64,000 nucleotides of DNA from Candidatus Pacearchaeota archaeon (GTDB lineage Archaea > Nanobdellota > Nanobdellia > Pacearchaeales > DTIR01), in assembly GCA_018303805.1 (NCBI GenBank), contig JAGVXL010000001.1:369528-433527 (forward strand), in the 5' to 3' direction. Of this stretch, positions 56,295 through 64,000 are shown in pieces (position 1 is the first letter of the stretch; every line of letters begins with the position of its first letter). A program made the position numbers and the translations under genes. The notes below the pieces were generated by a model that saw only the letters and a program-made list of their open reading frames with translations, made no database searches and was not told the origin of the DNA.

Positions 56295-56295
56295 C

Positions 56296-56805
56296 TTAAT
56301 CTCCCCCCCCCATTCCTTCTTCAGATTTAATCACTGCAGATTTTTCTTTCTTCTGTTTTTTGACAAGGGATATCTCATCCTCCAATGCGGTAGGCACAAT
56401 AAATGAAGGAATATTAACAATATTTTTGCTGACAAAAACGTGTTTATGCACAACTAGCTGCCTTGCCTCCTTTAATGTTTTTGCAAAGCCCTTCCTGACT
56501 AAAACTGTCTGCAGTCTTCTTTCAAGCAGGTTTTCCTTTGTCAATGCAAGAATGTCATCAATAGCCCCTACTTTAAAGCCAAGCACTTTTAATTTGGATA
56601 CAAGCTGCTCTGTTTGGTGGGGCTTGCTAATAATCTCCTTTGCCTGCCTTCTTATCTTATCAATCTTAAATTCCGCTTTCCACAGCTCTTTTTTATTTTT
56701 TAGGCCGTATTTCTGAATGAGAGCCTCTTCTTCCTTAATCCTAGCTAACTCAAATTTTTTCTTTGGTTTTGAGTACTTCTTGTGTTTTCTTCCTGGGTCT
56801 CCCAT
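56296..56805 (-). CDS. rps4: 30S ribosomal protein S4
   Basis: MGDPGRKHKKYSKPKKKF; LERRLQTVLVRKGFAKTLKEARQLVVHKHV. Confidence 0.96.
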   Translation of the reverse strand: MGDPGRKHKKYSKPKKKFELARIKEEEALIQKYGLKNKKELWKAEFKIDKIRRQAKEIISKPHQTEQLVSKLKVLGFKVGAIDDILALTKENLLERRLQTVLVRKGFAKTLKEARQLVVHKHVFVSKNIVNIPSFIVPTALEDEISLVKKQKKEKSAVIKSEEGMGGGD

Positions 56806-56818
56806 TTTACCTTAAATT

Positions 56819-57343
56819 TTATTTAGCTTTTGCAGGCTGTTTTTTTGCTCTCTGCACGCCTATTGACCTCCCTTTTCTAAAATGGCTCCTTGTTCTTTGC
56901 CCCCTTACTGGCTGCCCCAATGCATGCCTCCAGCCCTTGTAAGATCTTGTCTGTTTCATTCTCCTTATATCAAAATCCCTCTGCAATTCCAAATCAGAGG
57001 TTATCAAATGTTTATTTTCTCCGGTCTCAATATCCCGCCTTCTATTAAGAAGAAAGTCTTTTAAACCAGCCGGTTTTTTCATGAAAGAACTTATCTTTTC
57101 GATTTCACTTGCATTTAAGGAGCTAATCTTCCTTTTTTTATCAATGCCTAAAAATGTGCAGAGGGCATTTGAAAAACTCCATGAAACCCCCTTGACCCTT
57201 GTTAAACCCGGATATATGCTTGCTTCCCCTGAAATGTCTGCACCCAAGATTCTAACTATGCTTTTTGCCAGTATCTTTGTTTTTTCCTCTGGCTTTTTTG
57301 CCTTAATTATTGGCTTTTCTTTAGGGTTTTTGATTTCTTCCAT
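56819..57343 (-). CDS. rps13: 30S ribosomal protein S13
   Basis: KGVSWSFSNALC; DIRRMKQTRSYKGWRHALGQPVRGQRTRSHFRKG. Confidence 0.95.
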   Translation of the reverse strand: MEEIKNPKEKPIIKAKKPEEKTKILAKSIVRILGADISGEASIYPGLTRVKGVSWSFSNALCTFLGIDKKRKISSLNASEIEKISSFMKKPAGLKDFLLNRRRDIETGENKHLITSDLELQRDFDIRRMKQTRSYKGWRHALGQPVRGQRTRSHFRKGRSIGVQRAKKQPAKAK

Positions 57344-57345
57344 TT

Positions 57346-57882
57346 TTAAGATGTGAATAGGTTGTGCCTCTCATTGTGTTCCAGCTCCTGCAGTATTCTC
57401 TTTTCTATTGTTTTTTTTGGATTCGGGATACTATGCACCCTTTTTTTTATATCCTCAAAATTTGAAAAAGGTTTTTTCTCTCTTTCCGCAAGAACCGCTT
57501 CTGTATGCTTAGTGCCAAATCCCGGCAAAAGCTCTAGTTGGTGTAATCTAGTGTTTATTGGCTGCGCATTATTAAAAAAATCAACAAATCTTTTTTCCTG
57601 TTTTGCGACTATATCTTCTACAAACTCCCGCAGTTGAATCTTCGCGGTCTCAGTAAGCTTTTCAGGGGGTAATCTTCCTGAGATATAATATATTCTATCG
57701 CGCTTTCCGGAACCGATATAGACCTCCTCTTTAAGCTGGAGAGTTAACCCCCTTCTTGGGATAAGCTGTAAGAGAGTGAAATGTTTCATGCCTAAAGCCT
57801 GGGCAATCGGCATTGTTTTGCCTTCTAATGGATATCCATAAGGCAAAAAATCTAACACTAGTGCAGTTTCTTCCTTTTCCAT
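57346..57882 (-). CDS. DUF655 family protein
   Basis: VLDFLPYGYPLEG; INTRLHQLELLPGFGTKHTEAVLAER. Confidence 0.85.
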   Translation of the reverse strand: MEKEETALVLDFLPYGYPLEGKTMPIAQALGMKHFTLLQLIPRRGLTLQLKEEVYIGSGKRDRIYYISGRLPPEKLTETAKIQLREFVEDIVAKQEKRFVDFFNNAQPINTRLHQLELLPGFGTKHTEAVLAEREKKPFSNFEDIKKRVHSIPNPKKTIEKRILQELEHNERHNLFTS

Positions 57883-57887
57883 TTTTC

Positions 57888-58196
57888 TTAAATATACCCT
57901 TTAACAATTTCAAGTATTTTTGCGATTTCATTCTCTTCTATACTTGCTGAAGCAAGCACCTTCCTTACATCATCTGCATCCTTAGGCAAGAAATCAATTA
58001 TTTTGATTATTTGTTCTATGCCTAATTTTGAAAAGGATTCTTGCAATTCTTTTTTAAGTTTTAAAGCATTGGAGTTATTAATTTTGCTAAACTTCTTGAT
58101 ATAAGATTCTACTCTCTTCTCTTTATCAGACTCGGGCAATTTTTTTAGCGATTCTTTCACTTCAGCTAAACTTAAGGGCTCTGATTTTGCTATCAT
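57888..58196 (-). CDS. rpoF: RNA polymerase subunit F (Rpb4)
   Basis: PLSLAEVKESL; DADDVRKVLASASIEENEIAKILEIVKGYI. Confidence 0.85.
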   Translation of the reverse strand: MIAKSEPLSLAEVKESLKKLPESDKEKRVESYIKKFSKINNSNALKLKKELQESFSKLGIEQIIKIIDFLPKDADDVRKVLASASIEENEIAKILEIVKGYI

Positions 58197-58197
58197 T

Positions 58198-58455
58198 TTA
58201 TTTTGGTGATTCTATCTTTTTTAAATGTGCTGATTTTATTATAAATTGTTTATTCCGGGTTCCCTGCCTTACTTTAAGGATGTATGCTTCCCCGCGCTGG
58301 GCAGTAATAATCCCTGTCCGCCCTTCTACCCTTTTTGGCGCAAATACGGGGAAGGAGGGATTATAAACTAATGCAACCCTATCCCCTATTTTTAGCTCTT
58401 TAAAATGGGTTGTCAAACACTTATTTTGTTTGGGTTTGATTTTGCCTGTTTTCAT
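58198..58455 (-). CDS. rpl21e: 50S ribosomal protein L21e
   Basis: FKELKIGDRVALVYNPSFPVFAPKRVEGRTGIITAQRGEAYIL. Confidence 0.92.
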   Translation of the reverse strand: MKTGKIKPKQNKCLTTHFKELKIGDRVALVYNPSFPVFAPKRVEGRTGIITAQRGEAYILKVRQGTRNKQFIIKSAHLKKIESPK

Positions 58456-58465
58456 TTTTAGAAGA

Positions 58466-58825
58466 TTATTCCTTCTTTTGTTGTTCTACTTTATGCATCG
58501 CTTCTGCTATTATCTTTTCTAATACTTCTGACAGGGCAGAATAAAGATTATAGTTTGAAATATTCGCAGTGAGAATAATCTCTCTCCCTGTGATTATCTC
58601 TGCTTTTGCATCCAACTCGTAAAGGATGGATTTGCCATGTTCATGTTTTTTTAACCGGATTTTTAATTCTCTATAGTCTGCTATGCCCCTTAATCTCTTA
58701 ACATAGTTTCCAACTATTTTCTTCACAACAACGGCCTGCATTGGCACTAATTCAAAGTTTATCAGCGTTATATTGCCGCCAAACTGCTTGACTATGTCGC
58801 TTGTTTCCACCCCCCCTGTTGCCAT
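58466..58825 (-). CDS. Conserved hypothetical protein (possible HPF/S30AE-like fold)
   Basis: VVKKIVGNYVKRLRGIADYRELKIRLKKHEHGKSILYELDAKAEI pattern. Confidence 0.4.
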   Translation of the reverse strand: MATGGVETSDIVKQFGGNITLINFELVPMQAVVVKKIVGNYVKRLRGIADYRELKIRLKKHEHGKSILYELDAKAEIITGREIILTANISNYNLYSALSEVLEKIIAEAMHKVEQQKKE

Positions 58826-58831
58826 GTTAAT

Positions 58832-59290
58832 TTATGCCCGAGAACGTTTAAAAAGCTTTTTGTGGGGCTGGGATAAGAAAGCTCCAAGAAAACCCCCAAA
58901 AGAGTCTGCCAAAACATCCAAAAGACTTGCTGTCCTGTGCGGGACAAAGAACTGGTGAAATTCATCAGTCATGCCATAGAATAATGACAGCAAAAATGCA
59001 AACAACAGGGCTTTTTTTCTTGTCCTGCCATTGCTTCTGAAGCATGCCAATAGCAGAAAACCGAAGATAGAATACTCAAGAATATGTTTGAAGGTTGCTG
59101 AGACTTGCTTGAGCAGAGAAGGTTGTGGCGGCGCATAAGGGAATGATGAAAGCACAAAGATAAGAATTGCATATGCTGCTGCAAGTGTCCATGCCAATTT
59201 TGGTTTTGATTCAAGCCACAGTGTTGGGTGTTTTATCTTCCTTAAGAAGAAATTTTTCTTATCCACTTGCTTTGTTTTCTTCATCCTCAA
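58832..59290 (-). CDS. VanZ family membrane protein
   Basis: KHILEYSIFGFLLLACF; GMTDEFHQFFVPHRTASLLDVLADSFGGFLG. Confidence 0.85.
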   Translation of the reverse strand: MRMKKTKQVDKKNFFLRKIKHPTLWLESKPKLAWTLAAAYAILIFVLSSFPYAPPQPSLLKQVSATFKHILEYSIFGFLLLACFRSNGRTRKKALLFAFLLSLFYGMTDEFHQFFVPHRTASLLDVLADSFGGFLGAFLSQPHKKLFKRSRA

Positions 59291-59774
59291 GTTGTTTTAT
59301 TAAATCACCCATGCCAACTTTAACTATGTTGCCTCCGGATTTTATCACAATCTCTTTCAGCCCCGCATTGATGATTGCTTTTTTGCAGATAAGACAGGGC
59401 CCATAAATCTCTGTTTGTGTTTGTTTCTGCTGGTAAGCCAAAAGATTTTTCTCATCATAGAGATACATAACCCCCCCTAAAATGTTGCTGCCAACCCTTG
59501 CTGCGTTAATTATGGCATTCTGCTCTGCATGAACGCTTCTGCAAAGTTCATACCTTTCCCCGCTTGGGATTCCTTTTTCTTTCCTGAAACATGTGCCTAA
59601 ATCAATGCAGTTGGCAGTTCCGCGAGGAGAACCAACATAACCGGTAGAAATTATGGCATCATCCTTCACAATAACTGCGCCAACCCTTCTCCGAATACAG
59701 GTTCCCCTTTGCGCAATCTGTTGGGCTATATCTAAATAGTACTCATCCTTGGAAGGCCTTTTTTTCAGCTCCAT
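59259..59774 (-). CDS. dCMP deaminase family protein
   Basis: CRSVHAEQNAIINAA, GPCLICKKAIINAG. Confidence 0.92.
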   Translation of the reverse strand: MELKKRPSKDEYYLDIAQQIAQRGTCIRRRVGAVIVKDDAIISTGYVGSPRGTANCIDLGTCFRKEKGIPSGERYELCRSVHAEQNAIINAARVGSNILGGVMYLYDEKNLLAYQQKQTQTEIYGPCLICKKAIINAGLKEIVIKSGGNIVKVGMGDLIKQLEDEENKASG

Positions 59775-59835
59775 CCCTAAAACTTATAAACAAGCATATT
59801 AAAATATTTATATAATTGAATATAACCCTAAAACA

Positions 59836-60489
59836 ATGGCGAAGATTATAATAGACAAACATGAGAAAAACAGCTTGGTTGTTTCTGAGTTAGCTGGGCA
59901 AAAGGCAGAGATAGAATTCGCAATTTTGCCTGTTGCAGATTATATTATTGAGGATGTAGCCATAGAAAGAAAGACTGTCAGCGATTTTATAGGCAGCATG
60001 CTCAATAAACGGCTTTTAAGGCAGATTGAGTCTCTAAAACAGCATAAAAATAAAATTCTTATTATTGAGGGCATAGATGAACAACAGCTGTATAATGATT
60101 CTGCGAACGCTGGTTTGCATGCAAATGCCATCAGGGGAATGCTCTTGTCAATAATGTTAAAATCAAAAATTCCTGTGCTGTTCACACAGGACTACAAAGA
60201 TACTGCAAAATTCTTGATGCTCCTAGCAAAAAGATGTGAAAAAGAAGGCGGGGGTATAAGTATGAAATTCAAGAGAAAAGCAACAAGCATCTCTGGGCAG
60301 CAGAGGATGATTCTTGAAGGTTTTCCCGGCATAGGGCCCGCTACATCAAAAGAACTTTTAAAAAAATTTGGCACGATTAAGGCGGTGATAAATGCTGAAT
60401 TGGCTGAACTTGAGAAAATAAAAAAACTGGGCAGGAAAGCAAGGATAATAAAGGAAATAAGTGAAAAGAAATATCAACAAGAGGGTTAA
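59836..60489 (+). CDS. ERCC4/XPF-type nuclease with HhH
   Basis: IERKTVSDFIGSMLNKRLLRQ; ILEGFPGIGPATSKELLKKFG. Confidence 0.88.
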   Translation: MAKIIIDKHEKNSLVVSELAGQKAEIEFAILPVADYIIEDVAIERKTVSDFIGSMLNKRLLRQIESLKQHKNKILIIEGIDEQQLYNDSANAGLHANAIRGMLLSIMLKSKIPVLFTQDYKDTAKFLMLLAKRCEKEGGGISMKFKRKATSISGQQRMILEGFPGIGPATSKELLKKFGTIKAVINAELAELEKIKKLGRKARIIKEISEKKYQQEG

Positions 60490-60944
60490 ATACATCCTTT
60501 ACTTGAAAAAATTGCTTTGTTATATGCTGCCCTGTCCGCTATCTCCATTAAATTTAAATAAAAACCTTTGGGCAGTTTAGAAATTTTTTCTTTTACCCTG
60601 TTTTTTATCTCCTCTTTATAATCAAAAAGTGCTGGGATATATGCCCTGCTTTCATTGATATGCTTTTCTTTTGCAATTTCTTCTATGCTTGGCAGGACAA
60701 ATTTTCCTGCAATAGCAAGAAAGCTTTTTGCATCATAACTGTTCAATCCATATTTTTTCAGGCTCTCTGAAATTTCTTTCTGATGCTCGCCATCCAAATA
60801 ACATTTTTCAGCATATCTTTTTGCATGAATCCATTTATCCGAGATAACAGCCAATAAATCAAGAATTAGCTCATCTCGGTTGCTGACATATTCCATTAAA
60901 AAGATATATGGGATAGGAAGTATAAAAATAAATCTGTATTCCAA
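60486..60944 (-). CDS. Hypothetical protein
   Basis: Open reading frame between convergent/tandem genes; no recognised motif. Confidence 0.45.
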   Translation of the reverse strand: MEYRFIFILPIPYIFLMEYVSNRDELILDLLAVISDKWIHAKRYAEKCYLDGEHQKEISESLKKYGLNSYDAKSFLAIAGKFVLPSIEEIAKEKHINESRAYIPALFDYKEEIKNRVKEKISKLPKGFYLNLMEIADRAAYNKAIFSSKGCI

Positions 60945-60962
60945 AGCATATTTTTCAATGGG

Positions 60963-61502
60963 CTAAGAAAGTTCCGTTCTCCAGATGTCCTCATAAATTG
61001 GCCCTTGCCCCGTTAGTGTTGATTTTTTCAATGCAAAACTATCTACAGCAAATTCAACCTGCTTGAATTTTCGATTTTTGATTTTTTCAATAAACTGCCT
61101 TTTATCCTTAATAAATTTGATTCTTGCTAAGGTGATATGGGACTCAAACCTCTCATCAAGAGCAATCACACCCTTTAATGAACTGTGGATTTTTTCATGA
61201 AGCTCTTTTATAACCTCTTGAGGTTCTAAACTGACCCATGCAATCTTGATATAAGATTCAGAAGGAAAAACTCCAGCATTACCGAGATGCGCTGAAAATT
61301 TCGGAAATTTTATATTTTTTAAAAGTTCCCTGCATTGATTAACTTGAAAATCTGTCAATTCTCCCAAGAACTGTATTGTCATATGTAGATTCGGGGGTTC
61401 AACAAGCTTCATGTCCGCTTCTGAAAAATTTTTTTGGAGCTTTGCAATTTCGTCTCTTGCTTCATCAGATAAATCAATCGCAATAAAGCACCTCATTTTC
61501 AT
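60963..61502 (-). CDS. thpR: RNA 2',3'-cyclic phosphodiesterase
   Basis: RCFIAIDLSDEARDEI; HMTIQFLGEL; HITLARIKFI (two HxT motifs). Confidence 0.92.
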   Translation of the reverse strand: MKMRCFIAIDLSDEARDEIAKLQKNFSEADMKLVEPPNLHMTIQFLGELTDFQVNQCRELLKNIKFPKFSAHLGNAGVFPSESYIKIAWVSLEPQEVIKELHEKIHSSLKGVIALDERFESHITLARIKFIKDKRQFIEKIKNRKFKQVEFAVDSFALKKSTLTGQGPIYEDIWRTELS

Positions 61503-62293
61503 CTCACCAACTCTGAAATAATCTTCGCGGCAAGTTTTGAGGTGATGTTATTCAAATCTTTCATTGGATTGACCTCCACTATATCTGCTGCTTTCAAATT
61601 CTTTAATAGGCTTAATCGCTGTATAAGATAAATTGCTTCTCTGCTTGACATGCCGCATGGTTCTGGATAAGCAACAGCTGGTGCAAATGCAGGGTCAACA
61701 ACATCCAGGTCTATGCTTAGATAAATGGAATTAAATTTTCTCACAGATTCCATTACTGCATCACATGTATTCCTTAAATTTCCAAAAATCTGGTTCTGCA
61801 TGAGATGCCTTATTTTTTTTTCCGCAAGAAACTTAGCCTCAATAGGATGCATATTGCGCAGCCCAACCAAGAATATGTTTTCTGCTTTTAGATTATGCTC
61901 TACTGCTGTCCTAAGCCAGTCCTCATGTGTTGGCGGAGAAAAATCATGCATGCAGTCAGCATGGGCATCAAAAACAACCAAACAGGGATTTTCAAAAGTT
62001 TCTGAAAAAGCCCTTATTAATGGATAAGAAATTGAGTGGTCACCCCCAAGAAAAATACAGAATTCTTCTTTAGACAAAATTTTCTTGCTCTCTTTGTATA
62101 TCCCTTTATTTGAATCTTCAAGGTTGGCTTGAGCTATTCTTATCTCGTGTATATCTTTCTCATTAACCTCAACAACCTTGCCTTTCTCATTGCTGTATAT
62201 ATCTGAAAGTTCAGAAATTATTCTGTTTGGGGCCTGCTCACAGCCTTTTGTCCTGCCCAAACCATTCACCAGAGGAATTTTCACAATTTGCAT
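61499..62293 (-). CDS. Arginase/agmatinase family protein
   Basis: FLGGDHSISYPLI; VVFDAHADCMHDF; SIDLDVVDPAFAPAV. Confidence 0.93.
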   Translation of the reverse strand: MQIVKIPLVNGLGRTKGCEQAPNRIISELSDIYSNEKGKVVEVNEKDIHEIRIAQANLEDSNKGIYKESKKILSKEEFCIFLGGDHSISYPLIRAFSETFENPCLVVFDAHADCMHDFSPPTHEDWLRTAVEHNLKAENIFLVGLRNMHPIEAKFLAEKKIRHLMQNQIFGNLRNTCDAVMESVRKFNSIYLSIDLDVVDPAFAPAVAYPEPCGMSSREAIYLIQRLSLLKNLKAADIVEVNPMKDLNNITSKLAAKIISELVR

Positions 62294-62315
62294 TTTATGG
62301 CATATTCAAAACTGT

Positions 62316-63515
62316 TTATTTTGGCGCAAGGGCAAAAAAGGAATATTTCTTGATTCTTGCCAGTTGCTGAACTTCCTTTAATTTAACATTTAGAATATTT
62401 TTCTCAAAATTATAAAAATCCTCCACTTTCCCGTCAATTTCGTGGAGAAGGAGGTTTACCATCTGCCCCTGCGAATCTTCCATGGATATTTGGTGGTTCC
62501 CTATCACATGATTTTTAACGTCATTTAACTCATTCTCATCCAAACTTGAAGCAACCTTGTCAAACTCTCCAAGAATCAAGGACTTGATTTTTTCTATGTT
62601 CTCCTTCATTGCCCCAATATATATCATGTTGTAAGAAAAATCCTTTGTTGTATTCTCCTCCCCCTTAACTGCATATGCTAGATTCCTCTTTTCCCTTATT
62701 TCTGAGAACAATCTTGAAGACATGCCCCCCGCCATCAGCGTGTTAAGAACAAGTGCTGCATAACTTAATTTGTTTTGCGCCAGAGGAGCATGGTATGCAA
62801 AAACCATATTAGCCTGGTCTATTCCCTCCCTATCCTCTGTACCCTCCTCATCTTTCAGCTGGATTTTTGGCTGAAAAATTATCCCTTTTTCATTGCCAAA
62901 AGTTTTTTCAACAAAACTTGCAAGATTTCCAAAATCTGCATTGCCAACAACGCACAAAACAAGATTATTCGGGCGATAAACCTGCCTGAATTTTTCAAGA
63001 ATCTTGTTTTTATCAAGGGAATTCATTGATTCATATGTGCCGATAAGCGGAATGCCAAATGGGGGCTTGTACAGATAACTTTGGATTTTGTCATATACAT
63101 ATATCAGCGGGTTGTCTCTTCTCATTTTAATCTCCTCAAAGATAACCTTCCTTTCCTTTTCCAGTTCTTTTTTGTCAAACAAGGGATTTTTAATCATGTC
63201 GCTTAAAACATCCAAGGCAGTATCAAGATGCTTGGAGGGCATTTTGCACCAAAAAGCAGTAATAGCATCTGCAGTAAAACCATTCAATATGCCCCCTTTT
63301 CTTTCAATCTCTGATGCTATCTTCTGTGTATTTCTTGAAGGTGTGCCTTTGTAGAGCATGTGCTCAATATAATGAGAAATCCCTTTCTCTTGGGCAGTTT
63401 CATTTATGCCTCCAGCCCTAACAGCAAAGGCAACACTAACAATAGGCAGATTTCTCTTTTCAAGAAGGATAGTCATGCCATTTTTCAATTTCTTTTTGTA
63501 AAATTCTGCTTGCAT
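62316..63515 (-). CDS. M16 family zinc peptidase
   Basis: GISHYIEHMLYKGT (HxxEH); GGMSSRLFSEIREKRNLAY. Confidence 0.93.
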   Translation of the reverse strand: MQAEFYKKKLKNGMTILLEKRNLPIVSVAFAVRAGGINETAQEKGISHYIEHMLYKGTPSRNTQKIASEIERKGGILNGFTADAITAFWCKMPSKHLDTALDVLSDMIKNPLFDKKELEKERKVIFEEIKMRRDNPLIYVYDKIQSYLYKPPFGIPLIGTYESMNSLDKNKILEKFRQVYRPNNLVLCVVGNADFGNLASFVEKTFGNEKGIIFQPKIQLKDEEGTEDREGIDQANMVFAYHAPLAQNKLSYAALVLNTLMAGGMSSRLFSEIREKRNLAYAVKGEENTTKDFSYNMIYIGAMKENIEKIKSLILGEFDKVASSLDENELNDVKNHVIGNHQISMEDSQGQMVNLLLHEIDGKVEDFYNFEKNILNVKLKEVQQLARIKKYSFFALAPK

Positions 63516-63560
63516 TTTTAAACTAAACTTTTCAATCTTTTTATATTAAAAACAAAATGG

Positions 63561-64000
63561 TTATTTTCCGAATCTTCGCTCCCTCTTGCTATACTCCCTT
63601 ATTACCCCAACAAAATCCTCTTTAGTCAGTTCAGGGAACATCTTGTCTTTAAGAAAGACAATTTCTGCATAGGCTGACTGCCATGGCAGAAATCCGCTCA
63701 GCCTTTGTTCAGAGGTTCTTATTATCAAATCGACATCAGGCAGTTCTGCATAGAGATTCTTGGAAAGAATACTCTCGTCAATATTCTCCATATCCAATCT
63801 CCCTGCCTTAACAAGTTTTGCAATCTCCTTCGCTGCATGGACTATCTCCTGCCTGCCGCCGTAGGCTATTGCAAGGTTAAGTGTATAGGCATCATAACCT
63901 TTAGTTGCTTCCTTTGCTTTTATTGCTATCTTTTTAACATCTTCCGGCAGCATATTCAGGTCTCCGAGTACATTCAGCCTTACCCGCCCCTTATGAACAT
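63561..64000 (-). CDS. uppS: Isoprenyl diphosphate synthase (UppS family), start beyond window
   Basis: HKGRVRLNVLGDLNMLPEDVKKIA; NLAIAYGGRQEIVHA; DLIIRTSEQRLSGFLPWQSAYAEI. Confidence 0.93.
   Translation of the reverse strand, partial: VHKGRVRLNVLGDLNMLPEDVKKIAIKAKEATKGYDAYTLNLAIAYGGRQEIVHAAKEIAKLVKAGRLDMENIDESILSKNLYAELPDVDLIIRTSEQRLSGFLPWQSAYAEIVFLKDKMFPELTKEDFVGVIREYSKRERRFGK

Noticed and set aside
1-64000. CRISPR arrays, IS elements, prophage
   Set aside because: No regularly spaced repeats, transposase or phage structural genes were seen.

Overview
Archaeal chromosomal window; the small genome-style operons suggest DPANN, but that is inference. Three parts stand out. (1) About 1-45.5 kb is a surface-glycan region: glycosyltransferases, dTDP- and UDP-sugar enzymes, a nonulosonic-acid (NeuA/NeuB/KdsC-like) cluster, a flippase, and five B12-type radical SAM genes. 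It also carries amt-glnK and toxin-antitoxin-type pairs (HTH-MNT/HEPN and AbiEi/AbiEii). (2) About 45.5-53 kb is RNA-rich. It holds tRNA-Gly(UCC) with two BHB introns, tRNA-Pro(GGG), tRNA-Arg(CCU) entered by a LAGLIDADG ORF, intron-bearing tRNA-Leu(CAA), 5S rRNA and several unassigned structured elements. (3) About 53-64 kb is a conserved archaeal information-processing operon (rpoN, S9, L13, L18e, tRNA-Leu(GAG), RpoD, S11, S4, S13, DUF655, Rpb4, L21e) followed by housekeeping genes. The strongest unexplained signals are a three-copy family of three-way-junction RNA-like elements with visible covariation (one inside a tRNA intron), an isolated multi-branched ncRNA candidate with its own TATA box and T-tract, and a 42-bp promoter duplication flanking a DUF4143 ATPase and its decayed paralogue. 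No CRISPR array or classical transposon was seen. All folding and family calls were made by eye.
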